DNA of 64,000 nucleotides from Pseudomonas koreensis (GTDB lineage Bacteria > Pseudomonadota > Gammaproteobacteria > Pseudomonadales > Pseudomonadaceae). The notes under the pieces were generated by a model. That model was not told where the DNA came from. It saw only the letters and a list, made by a program, of their open reading frames with translations, and made no database searches. The position numbers were made by a program, and so were the translations under genes. How positions within the stretch are numbered: the first letter of the stretch is position 1; each line of letters begins with the position of its first letter. Of this stretch, positions 26,545 to 35,831 are shown in pieces. Location of the stretch: positions 336,232 through 400,231 of the forward strand of contig NZ_JAAQYM010000008.1 in assembly GCF_012986595.1 (NCBI RefSeq), read 5' to 3'.

Positions 26545-27644
26545 ACCGCCGCCACGGTGACAGCCAACCCGTGCATACCCCGCGCTCCCGGGCGCTGGGT
26601 ATGCACCTGGTGCTGGTGCTGGTGGTCTGCGTGCTCGGCAGCCGTGTGCTGCTGGCGCACCAGGCCAGCGTCGACGCAGCAGCAGCGACCAGCGAATCCG
26701 CCACCCCGTGGGGTGGCGACTATTTCCCCAACACCGTGCTGACCGATCAGGACGGTCGGCAGGTGCATTTCTTCGATGATCTGATTAAAGACAAGGTGGT
26801 GGTGATCAACTTCATCTTCACTTCGTGCAGCGATTCCTGCCCCTTGGAAACCGCGCGCCTGCGCCAAGTGCAAAAACTGCTCGGAGATCGGGTCGGCCAG
26901 GACATTTTCTTCTACTCGATCAGCATCGACCCGCTCAGCGACACCCCCGAAGTGCTCAAGGCCTATGCGCAGCGCTTCAAGGTCGGCCCCGGCTGGAAGT
27001 TTCTCACTGGCGAATTCGCCGATGTCACCGATTTGCGCAAGAAACTCGGGCTGTTCATTGAAGGCGTCGACAACGGTCGCAGCAAGGATCACAACCTCAG
27101 CCTGATCGTCGGCAACCAGACCACCGGGCGCTGGATGAAAGCCTCGCCATTCGAGAATCCGTGGATCCTCGCCGACCAACTGGCCAACACTTTGCAGAAC
27201 TGGAAACAGCCGAGCATCGAAGAAAGTTACGCCAACGCACCGGACATTCGTCCGCCGAGCAATGGCGAAGAATTGTTCCGCACGCGCTGCGCCTCGTGCC
27301 ACAGCCTAGGTCCGCAGGATGGCCAGGGCCTAGGCATGCGCAGCATCGGCCCGGACCTGATCGGCGTGACCCGCAACCGCGATCCCAAGTGGCTGAATCG
27401 CTGGATCCGCGAACCGGATCGCCTGCTCGCGGAAAAAGACCCGATTGCCTTGCAACTCTATGAACAATTCGAGCGAATCCCGATGCCTAATCTGCGCCTC
27501 GACGAACAGTCTGCGCAGTCAATCATCGACTTCCTCAGCGACGAAACCGAGCGCCAGCAACCGTCCGCCAATGCCATGGCCGACGGTGCATTGACGCCAG
27601 TAAAACCGGGCGATCCAGCCGCGACGGTGAGTCAGATGCGGTAG
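26541..27644 (+). CDS. SCO copper chaperone fused to cytochrome c
   Basis: 367 residues, coupled to the oxidase gene by a 4-base overlap. A membrane anchor or signal (LVLVLVVCVLGSRVLL) is followed by a SCO domain (Cys pair in TSCSDSCP, distal His in KDHNLSLIVGN) and, from about residue 235, a cytochrome c domain with CASCH near residue 250 and Met ligand candidates in PMPNLRL. The fusion could both metallate the oxidase and take electrons from it toward the respiratory chain. It is the third SCO domain in the window. Confidence 0.88.
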
Positions 27645-27738
27645 CGGCGAAATAGCATCATTGAACCGTGTGTCGCGGTCAGAGCCACCTACACTGATGG
27701 CTGTAACTGGCTCGATACAAAACCTCCAGGGCACTCCC

Positions 27739-29232
27739 ATGCAGCGACTGGAAGCACAAAAATCCTCTGCGCCGGACACGCCGGCAGCAATGGGCAAAAG
27801 TTGGCGCGAACAGTTCAATCTGCTGCGCTGGTTCTCGCTCGCGAGCTTTTTCATCATCGCCGCCGTGGCAGTGGGGCTGGGGTACATCTCGACGCGCTTT
27901 GTCGTCACCGAAAGTGTCGAGCGCGACGCCTTGCTGACCGCACAATTCGTTCAAGCCATCGGCTCGGCGGAAATACGCCACGCCGGCATCACCCCGGCGC
28001 GGACCATGGGCGAAATGCTCGATCCGCGTCAGGACGACAACTTTCCAGATGTCGATCCCGTTGCCCATGCAGCGGCCCGCGCCGAGTTTCTTGACCATGT
28101 CGAACATCTGCCCGACGTTCTCCTGGCCACGGTGTATGCACTGGACCGCACGGTGATCTGGTCGACCAATCCCGAACTGATCGGGATCAAATTCGAGGAT
28201 GACGACGAACTCGACGAATCGTTCGAGATGAAAGTCGCGGTGTCCTCCAGTTATCACAAGATTGACGATGAGAAACCCGAGCAGCAGTTACTGCGCGAAC
28301 CAAAGTATTTGTTCATCGAGAACTACATCCCGATGTTCAACGCCGACAAAAGTAAAGTCGTTGCCATGGTCGAAATCTACAAAGAGCCGGCGGATCTGGT
28401 CGACCGCATCGACCGTGGATTCGCCTCGATCTGGGCCGCCACGTGTTTCGGCGGTGCGGCGATTTTTCTGGCGTTGTTCTGGATCGTCCGCCGCGCGGCG
28501 AAGCTGCTGCAGAGCCAACAGCAACAGTTGATCAGCAATGAAACCTTTGTCGCCCTCGGCGAAATGTCCTCGGCGGTGGCGCACAGCCTGCGCAATCCGC
28601 TGGCGACCATCCGTTCCAGCGCCGAACTGGCCCAGGAAGTCGCCAGCCCCGGCGCGCAACGCAACATCGGCGACATCATCAGCCAGGTTGATCGCATGTC
28701 GCGCTGGGTCCGCGAGTTGCTGGTGTCGCTGCGGCCGATGAACGACGACGGCGAGGCGGTGGACCTGGTGATGGCGGTCGAAGACACCGTTGGCGCCTTC
28801 GAAGCATTGATCAAACGCTGCAACGTCGAAGTGCGCTTCACACCGCAGAATTGCGCGCTGGTGGTCAGCCAGAAGGTGTTGCTCACACAAATCCTCAATA
28901 GCCTGTTTGCCAATGCCCTGGAAGCCATGCCCAAGGGCGGTGTGCTCAGCGTCGAATTCGAATCGCCGCAGCCTGACAGCGTGCGCCTGACCGTGAGTGA
29001 CACCGGCAAGGGCATGAGCGCGCAGCAGCAACTGTTGGTGTTCAAACCGTTTTTCACCACCAAACAGGGCGGCCTCGGGGTTGGCCTGGCGTTGGTCAAA
29101 CGCATCATGGAGCGTTTCGAAGGTTCGGTCGTGCTGACCAGCCGCGAGCAGGAAGGAACCCGCGTCAGTCTCAACTTCAAAGTGGCATCGGGAGGGGAAT
29201 ATGGAACACAGCATTCTGCTGGTCGAGGATGA
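27739..29232 (+). CDS. Membrane sensor histidine kinase, MnxS-like (second copy)
   Basis: 497 residues from ATG 27739; a TTG at 27661 lacks support. Layout equals the kinase at 21966: TM1 about 33-55, periplasmic sensor (TVYALDRTVIWSTNPELIG), TM2 about 230-255, HisKA with H282 in SAVAHSLRNPLA, HATPase with NSLFANALEAM and DTGKGM. It overlaps the activator gene by 32 bases, so these two are the cognate pair. The first copy lacks an adjacent regulator and probably acts on the same one. Confidence 0.88.
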   Translation: MQRLEAQKSSAPDTPAAMGKSWREQFNLLRWFSLASFFIIAAVAVGLGYISTRFVVTESVERDALLTAQFVQAIGSAEIRHAGITPARTMGEMLDPRQDDNFPDVDPVAHAAARAEFLDHVEHLPDVLLATVYALDRTVIWSTNPELIGIKFEDDDELDESFEMKVAVSSSYHKIDDEKPEQQLLREPKYLFIENYIPMFNADKSKVVAMVEIYKEPADLVDRIDRGFASIWAATCFGGAAIFLALFWIVRRAAKLLQSQQQQLISNETFVALGEMSSAVAHSLRNPLATIRSSAELAQEVASPGAQRNIGDIISQVDRMSRWVRELLVSLRPMNDDGEAVDLVMAVEDTVGAFEALIKRCNVEVRFTPQNCALVVSQKVLLTQILNSLFANALEAMPKGGVLSVEFESPQPDSVRLTVSDTGKGMSAQQQLLVFKPFFTTKQGGLGVGLALVKRIMERFEGSVVLTSREQEGTRVSLNFKVASGGEYGTQHSAGRG

Positions 29233-30631
29233 CGAACTGCTGGCCGAAAATATTCAGACCTACCTGGAGCGCAAGGACTTCGAGGTGACGGTCTGCCATT
29301 CGGCCGAAGACGCGTTGGGGCAACTGGAAACCTTCATGCCCGACATTGTGCTGACTGACAACTCGCTGCCGGGCATGAGTGGTCACGACCTGATCCAGAA
29401 GCTGCGCATCAGCGCGCCGGATCTGAAAGTGATCATGATGACCGGCTACGGCAACGTCGAAGATGCCGTAGTGGCGATGAAGGAGGGCGCCTTTCATTAC
29501 GTCACCAAACCGGTGGCGCTGCCGGAGCTGAAACTGCTGCTCGACAAGGCCCTGGCCACCGAACGTATGGAACGCACGCTGTCGTTCTATCAGGACCGCG
29601 AGGCGCAGAAATCCGGGGTGCAGGCGCTGATCGGCGACTCGGCGCCGATGCAGTACCTGAAAAATACCATCGGCCAGTTGCTCGACGCCGAGCGACGCAT
29701 GGCCAACACCGATCTGCCGCCGGTTTTAGTCGAAGGCGAGACCGGCACCGGCAAGGAACTGGTGGCGCGCGCGCTGCATTTCGACGGGCCACGGAGCAAA
29801 GGCCCGTTTATTGAATTCAACTGCGCGTCGATCCCGTCGAACTTGGTCGAGTCAGAGCTGTTCGGGCATGAGAAAGGTGCGTTTACCGATGCCAAGGATC
29901 GTCGTGTCGGGCTGGTGGAAGCGGCGGACGGCGGCACGCTGTTTCTCGATGAGATCGGCGAAATGGATCTGCTTTTGCAGGCCAAGCTTTTGAAGCTTCT
30001 GGAAGACCGGACGATTCGCCGGGTCGGTTCGGTGAAGGAGCGCAAGGTCAATCTGCGGGTGATCAGTGCGACCAACTGCAACCTTGAGCAGATGGTCCAG
30101 CAGGGCAAATTCCGTCGTGATCTGTTTTTCCGTCTGCGAATCATCTCGATCAAAGTGCCGCGGTTGTATGCCCGTGGCGACGATATCTTACTGCTGGCGC
30201 GGCACTTTCTCGCCAGCCACGGCAAACGCTATGGCAAACCGAACCTGCATTTCAGTCAGCAGGCCGAAGAGCTGCTGCTCAGTTACACCTGGCCGGGCAA
30301 TGTGCGCGAGCTGCGCAACATGCTCGAGCAAACCGTGCTGCTGGCACCGAGCGACACGATTGCCGCGCATCAACTCAACGTATGCATGAGCCTGGTCGAC
30401 GAACCGCCGCTGCATATTCATGAAACCCCGATGCACTACGAACCCCGGCCGGCGAGCAACACCGAATCTATGAACCTGCCGGAAGTCGAACGCGACATGG
30501 TGCGCAAGATGCTCGACAAGACCGACTGGAATGTCACCAAGTCCGCGCGCCTGCTGGGCCTGAGCCGCGACATGCTGCGCTACCGCATCGAAAAACTCGG
30601 CCTCGCGCGCCCGGACAAACGCCAGTGGTAA
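29201..30631 (+). CDS. mnxR: NtrC-family sigma-54 response regulator, MnxR-like
   Basis: 476 residues: receiver (acidic residues E9-D10-D11, phospho-acceptor D53 in LTDNSLPGM), AAA+ domain with Walker A GETGTGKE from residue 179, GAFTDA in the sigma-54 contact loop (about 226-231; a common GAFTGA variant), Walker B GGTLFLDEIGEM, and a Fis-type helix-turn-helix at the end (TKSARLLGLSRDMLRYRIEKLGL). GGAGGGG precedes the ATG. The symbol rests on the two-kinase/one-activator arrangement beside a multicopper oxidase, as known for Mn(II) oxidation. Likely targets are the sigma-54 promoters at 3812 and 23684. Confidence 0.85.
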   Translation: MEHSILLVEDDELLAENIQTYLERKDFEVTVCHSAEDALGQLETFMPDIVLTDNSLPGMSGHDLIQKLRISAPDLKVIMMTGYGNVEDAVVAMKEGAFHYVTKPVALPELKLLLDKALATERMERTLSFYQDREAQKSGVQALIGDSAPMQYLKNTIGQLLDAERRMANTDLPPVLVEGETGTGKELVARALHFDGPRSKGPFIEFNCASIPSNLVESELFGHEKGAFTDAKDRRVGLVEAADGGTLFLDEIGEMDLLLQAKLLKLLEDRTIRRVGSVKERKVNLRVISATNCNLEQMVQQGKFRRDLFFRLRIISIKVPRLYARGDDILLLARHFLASHGKRYGKPNLHFSQQAEELLLSYTWPGNVRELRNMLEQTVLLAPSDTIAAHQLNVCMSLVDEPPLHIHETPMHYEPRPASNTESMNLPEVERDMVRKMLDKTDWNVTKSARLLGLSRDMLRYRIEKLGLARPDKRQW

Positions 30632-30649
30632 CCCAGACAGCAGATGTAA

Positions 30650-30997
30650 TCAATGCTGCTGCCGGCTCAGGCACTCCAGCACGCAAGTCGGATCCAGCAC
30701 CTCGTCATTCACATAGATCCCGCGCTCGGCATCGTAAGTGCGGATAAACACCCGTACCGTCGCATCCGCCACCGTCGGCAATTGCGAGTCGGAGAACTCT
30801 TTGCCGCCCGGGATCACCACGAAATCCTGTGGCGCCGTATCCTCGTAAGGCCTCGGCGGCGTGGCCTGCAGTGAATACGGAGCAGGGTGGGCGAAGGGCT
30901 GGTTGGGCCCGTAGTAAACAAAATTGCTGTCCAGCGCTTGCGCCTGTGTGGCAGCGAGCAGACAGCCGGTCAACAACAGCCGGTCGAGCATTTGCAT
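30650..30997 (-). CDS. Small exported protein of unknown function
   Basis: 115 residues from ATG 30997 (AGGTG upstream). Signal peptide ends AQA/LDSNF. The mature chain is short, Pro-rich at the start (HPAPYSLQATPPRPYEDT) and contains two Cys (DPTCVLECL) near its C-terminus, suggesting a disulfide. It is convergent with the mnxR-like gene, with an 18-base gap. I do not recognise the family. Confidence 0.65.
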   Translation of the reverse strand: MQMLDRLLLTGCLLAATQAQALDSNFVYYGPNQPFAHPAPYSLQATPPRPYEDTAPQDFVVIPGGKEFSDSQLPTVADATVRVFIRTYDAERGIYVNDEVLDPTCVLECLSRQQH

Positions 30998-31065
30998 GGC
31001 GGCACCTGCGAGTGCGGTTTTCCCCAAGGCTATTAACTATAGCGTCTTATAGGGACCACCGAATC

Positions 31066-31197
31066 TGTGGCGAGGGAGCTTGCTCCCGCTCGGCGGCGCA
31101 GCCGTCGTAAGACTGGTTCGCGCGGTGTGACATCAACAACTCGTTTCCTGGGTTTGGGGCCGCTCGCAGCCCAGCGGGAGCAAGCTCCCTCGCCACA
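31066..31197. repeat. REPIN of the 'tgtggcgagggagc' type
   Basis: TGTGGCGAGGGAGCTTGCTC at the left and GAGCAAGCTCCCTCGCCACA at the right, with GGCGGCGCAGCCGTCGTAAG and GGGGCCGCTCGCAGCCCAGC inside, pair as one hairpin. It separates the oxidation island from the methyltransferase gene. Confidence 0.85.
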
Positions 31198-31294
31198 ATG
31201 GATATGGGGTGGCTTACAAGTTTGCAACAACCGCAATTGCCGGGCTGATCTAGACTCGGGGCCGCTCAATCACGAGCCTCGTCCGGAGTGCGCC

Positions 31295-32092
31295 ATGGAA
31301 GTGCCCAATAATAAAACCGCTATCGAGAGCAATCGACAGGCGTGGAACGATTCCGCCCGCCATCATCAGGATTCGCCTGACTGGCGGGCGCTGCTCAGCG
31401 AAGTCGCGCAGGCGGATTTCTCTTGTCTTGATGAGACCCTGAGCGGGTTGCTGGAGGTTGACGGTAAAGAGGTGATTCAACTGGGCTGCAACAACGGCCG
31501 TGAGAGTCTCTCTCTGTTTGCGCTCGGTGCCAGAAGCGTGGTCGGTGTCGATCAATCGGCGGCATTTCTCGAACAGGCCCGCGAGCTGAACCAGCGTTCA
31601 CCGCACAACGCCGAGTTCATCGAAAGCGATATCCATCATTTGCCGACGTCTTTGCAGAACCGTTTTGATGTGGCGCTGATCACCATCGGCGTCCTCAACT
31701 GGATGCCCGACATCGGCGAGTTCTTTCGCCACGTGGCGTTGACCCTGAAGCCGGGCGGCAAACTGGTGATCTACGAAACCCATCCGTTTCTGGAAATGGT
31801 CGACCCCGACGCCGAAGACCCGTACCGCCTCGCCAGCTCCTACTTCCGCGCCGAGCCATTCGTGCAGCAAGAGCCGATCGTCTACGTCGGCAAGGTCGAG
31901 CAGCAGGCCGCCAAGTCCTACTGGTTCGTGCACACCCTCGGCGCCATCTTCAGCGGTGCCATCGCGGCCGGGCTGAACATCGCGCACTTCAAGGAATACC
32001 CGCATTCGAATCGGGAAGAAGTGTATGACCAGTACCTGAATCGCGAGGCGCAGATGCCGTTGTGCTTCACCTTGGTCGCCAGCAAGACCTGA
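31295..32092 (+). CDS. Class I SAM-dependent methyltransferase
   Basis: 265 residues from ATG 31295; in-frame upstream sequence is the REPIN and not coding. SAM-binding motif I is VIQLGCNNGRESL (unusual CNNG where most have GxGxG), with motif II VVGVDQS and motif III AEFIESDIHHLP; a later LKPGGKLVIYETHPF matches methyltransferase motif IV/post-IV. The motif I variant is typical of a small-molecule methyltransferase family annotated only by fold. Substrate unknown; it stands alone. Confidence 0.8.
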   Translation: MEVPNNKTAIESNRQAWNDSARHHQDSPDWRALLSEVAQADFSCLDETLSGLLEVDGKEVIQLGCNNGRESLSLFALGARSVVGVDQSAAFLEQARELNQRSPHNAEFIESDIHHLPTSLQNRFDVALITIGVLNWMPDIGEFFRHVALTLKPGGKLVIYETHPFLEMVDPDAEDPYRLASSYFRAEPFVQQEPIVYVGKVEQQAAKSYWFVHTLGAIFSGAIAAGLNIAHFKEYPHSNREEVYDQYLNREAQMPLCFTLVASKT

Positions 32093-32117
32093 GAGTTCGT
32101 TGCCCCGTCTGGCCCCA

Positions 32118-32200
32118 TCGCGAGCAGGCTCACTCCTACAGTTGATCGGTGTCGTACACAAGATCCCTGTGGGAGCGAGCCTGCTCGCGAATGCGGCCTC
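32118..32200. repeat. Two inverted single REPs
   Basis: ATCGCGAGCAGGCTCACTCCTACAG at 32118-32142 and TGTGGGAGCGAGCCTGCTCGCG at about 32168-32189 are inverted copies of the same REP core. They lie between convergent genes and may help end transcription. Confidence 0.65.
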
Positions 32201-32227
32201 ACTGCCGCCGCAGATCTCAAGGTCGGC

Positions 32228-32920
32228 TCAAGCCTGCGTCACCGCACTCACCACCGACCGCTCCGGTTTGCGCAGCTGTTCCAGGCGTGAGCCTTCGTAG
32301 CGGCTTTCGCGGTAGAAGCGCCAGCGGCCGAACAGGCCGTAGACGTGGGTGATGCGTCCCTGTTCGTGGTAGCCCATGCGCAGGTGCAGTTTCATCGCTG
32401 GGATGTTGCGGGTTTCGCAAGTGTCCACGATGGTGTGGCAGCCCTGGGCGGCCATGGCTTCCCAGAGGGCGACTTGCACGTCCACCGACAGGCTGGTGCC
32501 GAAATACGGCCGGGCCATTTCGCCGCCGAATTCGAAGAACTCACCGGGTTTGACCGGGAACCAGCAACCGTAATAGTGGCGGTCGTGGTAGTCGCGAATG
32601 CTGCCCCAGATGAACGCCACCGCGTGGCCGTCGGCATCGAGGTACATGTGCCCGGTGTGGCCTTCGGCGGCGAGTTCGGCCATGGTCTCGACGCGGTCAC
32701 CGAAATGTTTGGCGAACGCCCCGGTGTTGTGCGGCGTGATATCGACTTTGCGCAAACCTTCATACGGACGCAGTTTGTGCGGCGGCACCGGCGTCTCCAG
32801 ATCGCGCTGCATCCACAGCAACTCCCAATGGAAGAACACGTAGCGCTTCCACAGACTGGCGAAGAAATGGCGAAAGCCTTTTTGCCGGATACGATCACGC
32901 AGTTTTTCGATGACGTTCAT
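32228..32920 (-). CDS. GNAT-type acyltransferase (paralogue of 34928-35617)
   Basis: 230 residues from ATG 32920, with GGAGGG before it; the preceding frame is not coding. The C-terminal 150 residues have the GNAT pattern (GHMYLDADGHAVAFIWG, FPVKPGEFFEFGGEM, LSVDVQVALWEAMAAQGCHTI, ETRNIPAMKLHLRMGYHEQGRI). The first 40 residues contain a basic helix (EKLRDRIRQKGFRHFFASLWKRYVFFHWELL) that may lie on the membrane. Last gene of the exopolysaccharide transcript; probably acylates a sugar or lipid-linked intermediate. Confidence 0.75.
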   Translation of the reverse strand: MNVIEKLRDRIRQKGFRHFFASLWKRYVFFHWELLWMQRDLETPVPPHKLRPYEGLRKVDITPHNTGAFAKHFGDRVETMAELAAEGHTGHMYLDADGHAVAFIWGSIRDYHDRHYYGCWFPVKPGEFFEFGGEMARPYFGTSLSVDVQVALWEAMAAQGCHTIVDTCETRNIPAMKLHLRMGYHEQGRITHVYGLFGRWRFYRESRYEGSRLEQLRKPERSVVSAVTQA

Positions 32921-32975
32921 GTTGCCCTCCGTGGCCTGGGCCCGGTGTGGTGGTTGTGGCTGTTGTGGGGATGAA

Positions 32976-33767
32976 TCAATCGAGTGCCGTGGCACCCCGT
33001 AAAAAATCCTTGTTCAGATCGGCGTAGGACACCCGTGGCACCCCCGTCAGGCGCTGCTCCAGCACGCGACTCAGGGACTCGTCGGGGTTGAGGTAGGCAT
33101 CGCCGAAATCGCTCCCGAGCTGATTCGGGTGGGCGACGATTTCCAGCACGCCGTCACTCGGCGCCGGGGCGTTGCGCAGGTCGACTGGCGTACACACGTA
33201 GTCCGCCGTGGCCCCGGCCAGGCGTTGCAAACGCCAGTTGAGCAAACCTTTGAATATCCGTTTGGGCAGGCTGAGGTTATGCCCCAGGTTGCGCGCCAAG
33301 CGAACCGGCACCCCTTGATGGGCGGCAAACCGCGCGACGATTTCGCCGATCGGCCAGATGTTGTGCACGTGCTGGTGCGAGTCGATGTGGCTCGGCCGCA
33401 CGCCGTGCTCGACGCAGCGCTGCCACTGCGCCTGCAGCTCTTCGCGCACCGCGTCGCGATCCTCACGCCCAAGCCACAAGCTGTGACGCGGCAAGCTCAG
33501 ATCAAACACCCCGTGGCCATCGCAGAAGGTGCGACTGCGCAGGATCGCCGCACTCAGCGGCCGGCCGTACGTCAGGTTGAAATGCAGACCGACGCGACCT
33601 TGCAGCGAAGCGTGCCGAGCCAGGGCGCAGGCCGCTTCGAACGCCGGCATGTTGGCCATCGCTGTCGCAGAGCTGATGACACCGGCCTGAAACGCCGCGA
33701 AGATCACTGCGTTTTCGTTCGGGCTGAGACCGAAGTCGTCAGCGTTGACTATGACTTGGCGAGGCAT
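32976..33767 (-). CDS. ChbG/HpnK (YdjC) family carbohydrate deacetylase
   Basis: 263 residues with the family's metal-binding features: NADDFGLS at the start (Asp pair), GLHFNLTYGRPL (His), and HIDSHQHVHNIW (His pair). These hydrolases remove acetyl groups from N-acetyl sugars of oligosaccharides. It overlaps the upstream GNAT gene by 29 bases. In this cluster it may trim acetyl groups from the polymer or a lipid-linked unit; its HpnK relatives act on lipid-linked sugars. Confidence 0.88.
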   Translation of the reverse strand: MPRQVIVNADDFGLSPNENAVIFAAFQAGVISSATAMANMPAFEAACALARHASLQGRVGLHFNLTYGRPLSAAILRSRTFCDGHGVFDLSLPRHSLWLGREDRDAVREELQAQWQRCVEHGVRPSHIDSHQHVHNIWPIGEIVARFAAHQGVPVRLARNLGHNLSLPKRIFKGLLNWRLQRLAGATADYVCTPVDLRNAPAPSDGVLEIVAHPNQLGSDFGDAYLNPDESLSRVLEQRLTGVPRVSYADLNKDFLRGATALD

Positions 33768-34923
33768 GTTCGCCCTCCGTGGTGATCGTGACAGGTTGAA
33801 CGACCGGCGCAGGTCTGGCAGCGCGTCTGGCTCGCCATTGCTGCACCGTCGGTTTCAAGCGATGCCAGAGGCGCAGCCCCAGCCCCAGCAGCAGGCCGCT
33901 GGGCCGCCAGGAATAGAAGCTCCAGCGCCAGTGCTCCAGTTGCCCGGTCATGCGTTCGTGCAATTGGTGGCTGGAGTTTTCCAGGCTGACCCGCGAGGCA
34001 TCGATCCAGCGCCAGTGCTCGTCCAGCCCCCAGCGAATCCATTCCTCCAGCAGCACGCGGCCGCTGCCCAGGTCGGCGTATTGCGGCAGGAACGCGAGGT
34101 TGTAGTCGTACAGTCGGCCGTGTTCGAGCAGGCCGAGGCGATAGCTGATGCAGCGCCCGTTGAGTTCCAGGGTGACCACGCGCACAAGGCCTTGGGCGGC
34201 GAGGGCGGTGAAGGCATTTTCGATGCATTGCCGGCTGCGTTCGCTGGCAAAAATCCCCACGCCTTCGCCACCTTTCCAGCTCACCGCTTCGACGTCGCCG
34301 AGCACCTTCAGCAACGGCGGCATGCTCAATGCGTCGGGGGTGATGCGCCGCACTTCGGCGCCACACGCGGCGATCCGTTTGCGTGCGCGGCGCAGCTTGT
34401 AGCGCGGGTCGCCGGAGACTTCCTGATGATCGGCCTCGCTGATCAGGTGCACCGGCACCCGACAGCTCAGGCGTCGCTCGCCAGTGGAACTGGCGGCCAT
34501 CCATGGGGTGAGGGCGCTTTCTTCCCCGGCCGGTTCGGACAATTCGTTGAGTTGCAGCAGCGCGTGGGGCAGCCGTTGGCGGATCAGCCGCAAGGCCTGG
34601 CGCATGCCTTGGTCATCGAGCAGCGACAGCAACGCCAGACGATCGGCCAGTGGATAGCCCAGATGATGCAGGACCCGGAACGGCACCCCGGCAAAGCGCT
34701 CACGACCGGCCACCAGCGGCAGGCACAGGCGCAATTCGTCGGCTTCCCAACCCAGCAGAACGTGCAACCGTTGACCCTCGCCCAGGGTCAACTGCGCGGC
34801 ACGCAACCAGCCGAGGTGGTTGAACGGTGTGGAGTCTGTCACCCGCAGACGCAGCGCTTCATAGGCGGCTGCCGGGAAGTCGGCGGCGCACAGCGAGGTG
34901 CGCCATTCGAATCGCGCCGTCAT
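33739..34923 (-). CDS. BioF2-like (CelD/BcsL) GNAT acetyltransferase
   Basis: 394 residues from ATG 34923; upstream in-frame sequence is overlapped by the next gene. The order of elements, TPFNHLGWLRAA, LHVLLGWEADELRLCLPL, PRYKLRRARKRIAA, FTALAAQGLVRVVTLELNGRCISYRLGLLEHGRLYDYNLAF, LGSGRVLLEEWIRW, matches the double-GNAT proteins found in cellulose and other exopolysaccharide loci. It probably transfers an acyl group to a sugar precursor in the cytoplasm. Confidence 0.83.
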   Translation of the reverse strand: MTARFEWRTSLCAADFPAAAYEALRLRVTDSTPFNHLGWLRAAQLTLGEGQRLHVLLGWEADELRLCLPLVAGRERFAGVPFRVLHHLGYPLADRLALLSLLDDQGMRQALRLIRQRLPHALLQLNELSEPAGEESALTPWMAASSTGERRLSCRVPVHLISEADHQEVSGDPRYKLRRARKRIAACGAEVRRITPDALSMPPLLKVLGDVEAVSWKGGEGVGIFASERSRQCIENAFTALAAQGLVRVVTLELNGRCISYRLGLLEHGRLYDYNLAFLPQYADLGSGRVLLEEWIRWGLDEHWRWIDASRVSLENSSHQLHERMTGQLEHWRWSFYSWRPSGLLLGLGLRLWHRLKPTVQQWRARRAARPAPVVQPVTITTEGEHASPSHSQR

Positions 34924-34927
34924 GGGC

Positions 34928-35617
34928 TCAGGCCGCCGTTGCTTGGACAGGTGGACGGGACGGTTTGCGAAGCGCATCGAGCCGCGAGCCGCTGTAGCGG
35001 GTTTCGCGGTAGAAGTGCCAGCGACCGAACAGGGTGTAGACGTTCATGATCCGGCCTTGCTCGGTGTAGCCCATGCGCAGGTGCAGTTTGAGCGCCGGGA
35101 TGTTGTGGAACTCGCAGACGTCCACCACCTTGTCGCAGCCCTGTTCCGCCATGGCTTTCCACAGCTGCAGTTGCAGATCTACCGAGAGTTCGGTGCCCCA
35201 GTAGGCACGGGTCAGTTCACCGCCGAATTCGAAGAACTCGCCGGGTTTCACCGGGAACAGGCAGCCGTAGTAATGCCGGTCGAAATAATCCCGCGCACAG
35301 CCCCAGATGAACGCCACGGCATCGCCCTGATCGTCCAGGTGCATGTGCCCGGTGTGGCCTTCGTTGGCCAGCTCGGCCATGGTCCCGACGCGGTCGCCGA
35401 AGTAGCGGGCGAAGGCGCTGGCGTTGTCGGCGGTGATCTTCACCACCCGCAGCGGCGCATAGGGTTTGAGGCTGTGCGGCGGCACCGGGCTGACCAGATC
35501 GCGCTCCATCCACAGCAGTTCCTGATGGAAAAACACGTAATGTTTCCACGCTTTGCCGAGGGTGGCGCGCATGCCTTTTTGTTTGATGTGCTGGCTGAGT
35601 TTGCTGACGATACCCAT
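34928..35617 (-). CDS. GNAT-type acyltransferase (paralogue of 32228-32920)
   Basis: 229 residues from ATG 35617 (GGAG upstream). About two thirds identical by eye to the gene product at 32228 in matched blocks (YFDRHYYGCLFPVKPGEFFEFGGEL, NIPALKLHLRMGYTEQGRI, RWHFYRETRYSGSRLDALRKP). Both copies begin with a basic amphipathic helix. The two bracket the ChbG and BioF2-like genes, so the block looks like a tandem duplication with insertion or a specialised pair acting on two positions of the polymer. Confidence 0.75.
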   Translation of the reverse strand: MGIVSKLSQHIKQKGMRATLGKAWKHYVFFHQELLWMERDLVSPVPPHSLKPYAPLRVVKITADNASAFARYFGDRVGTMAELANEGHTGHMHLDDQGDAVAFIWGCARDYFDRHYYGCLFPVKPGEFFEFGGELTRAYWGTELSVDLQLQLWKAMAEQGCDKVVDVCEFHNIPALKLHLRMGYTEQGRIMNVYTLFGRWHFYRETRYSGSRLDALRKPSRPPVQATAA

Positions 35618-35668
35618 GTTCTGTACTCCGGCGTTCCGGCAGGGCGAACGACTGTGGCGAGGGGCTCT

Positions 35669-35773
35669 GTGGCGAGGGGATTTATCCCCGATGGGCTGCG
35701 AAGCGGCCCCGCATTTACAGGCTAAAAGCGACGACTGCTGCGCAGCCGATCGGGGATAAATCCCCTCGCCACA
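35669..35773. repeat. REPIN of the 'tgtggcgagggga' type
   Basis: TGTGGCGAGGGGATTTATCC and GGATAAATCCCCTCGCCACA mirror each other with GGGCTGCGAAGC and GACTGCTGCGCAGCC inside. A truncated extra half (TGTGGCGAGGGG) sits at 35653. It lies inside the polysaccharide gene run and may separate the modification genes from the upstream operon. Confidence 0.82.
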
Positions 35774-35831
35774 AAAACTCCCTACCCACAAATCTTTGTT
35801 CGCTTACCTTTTCTAATATTCGGAATTGGCT

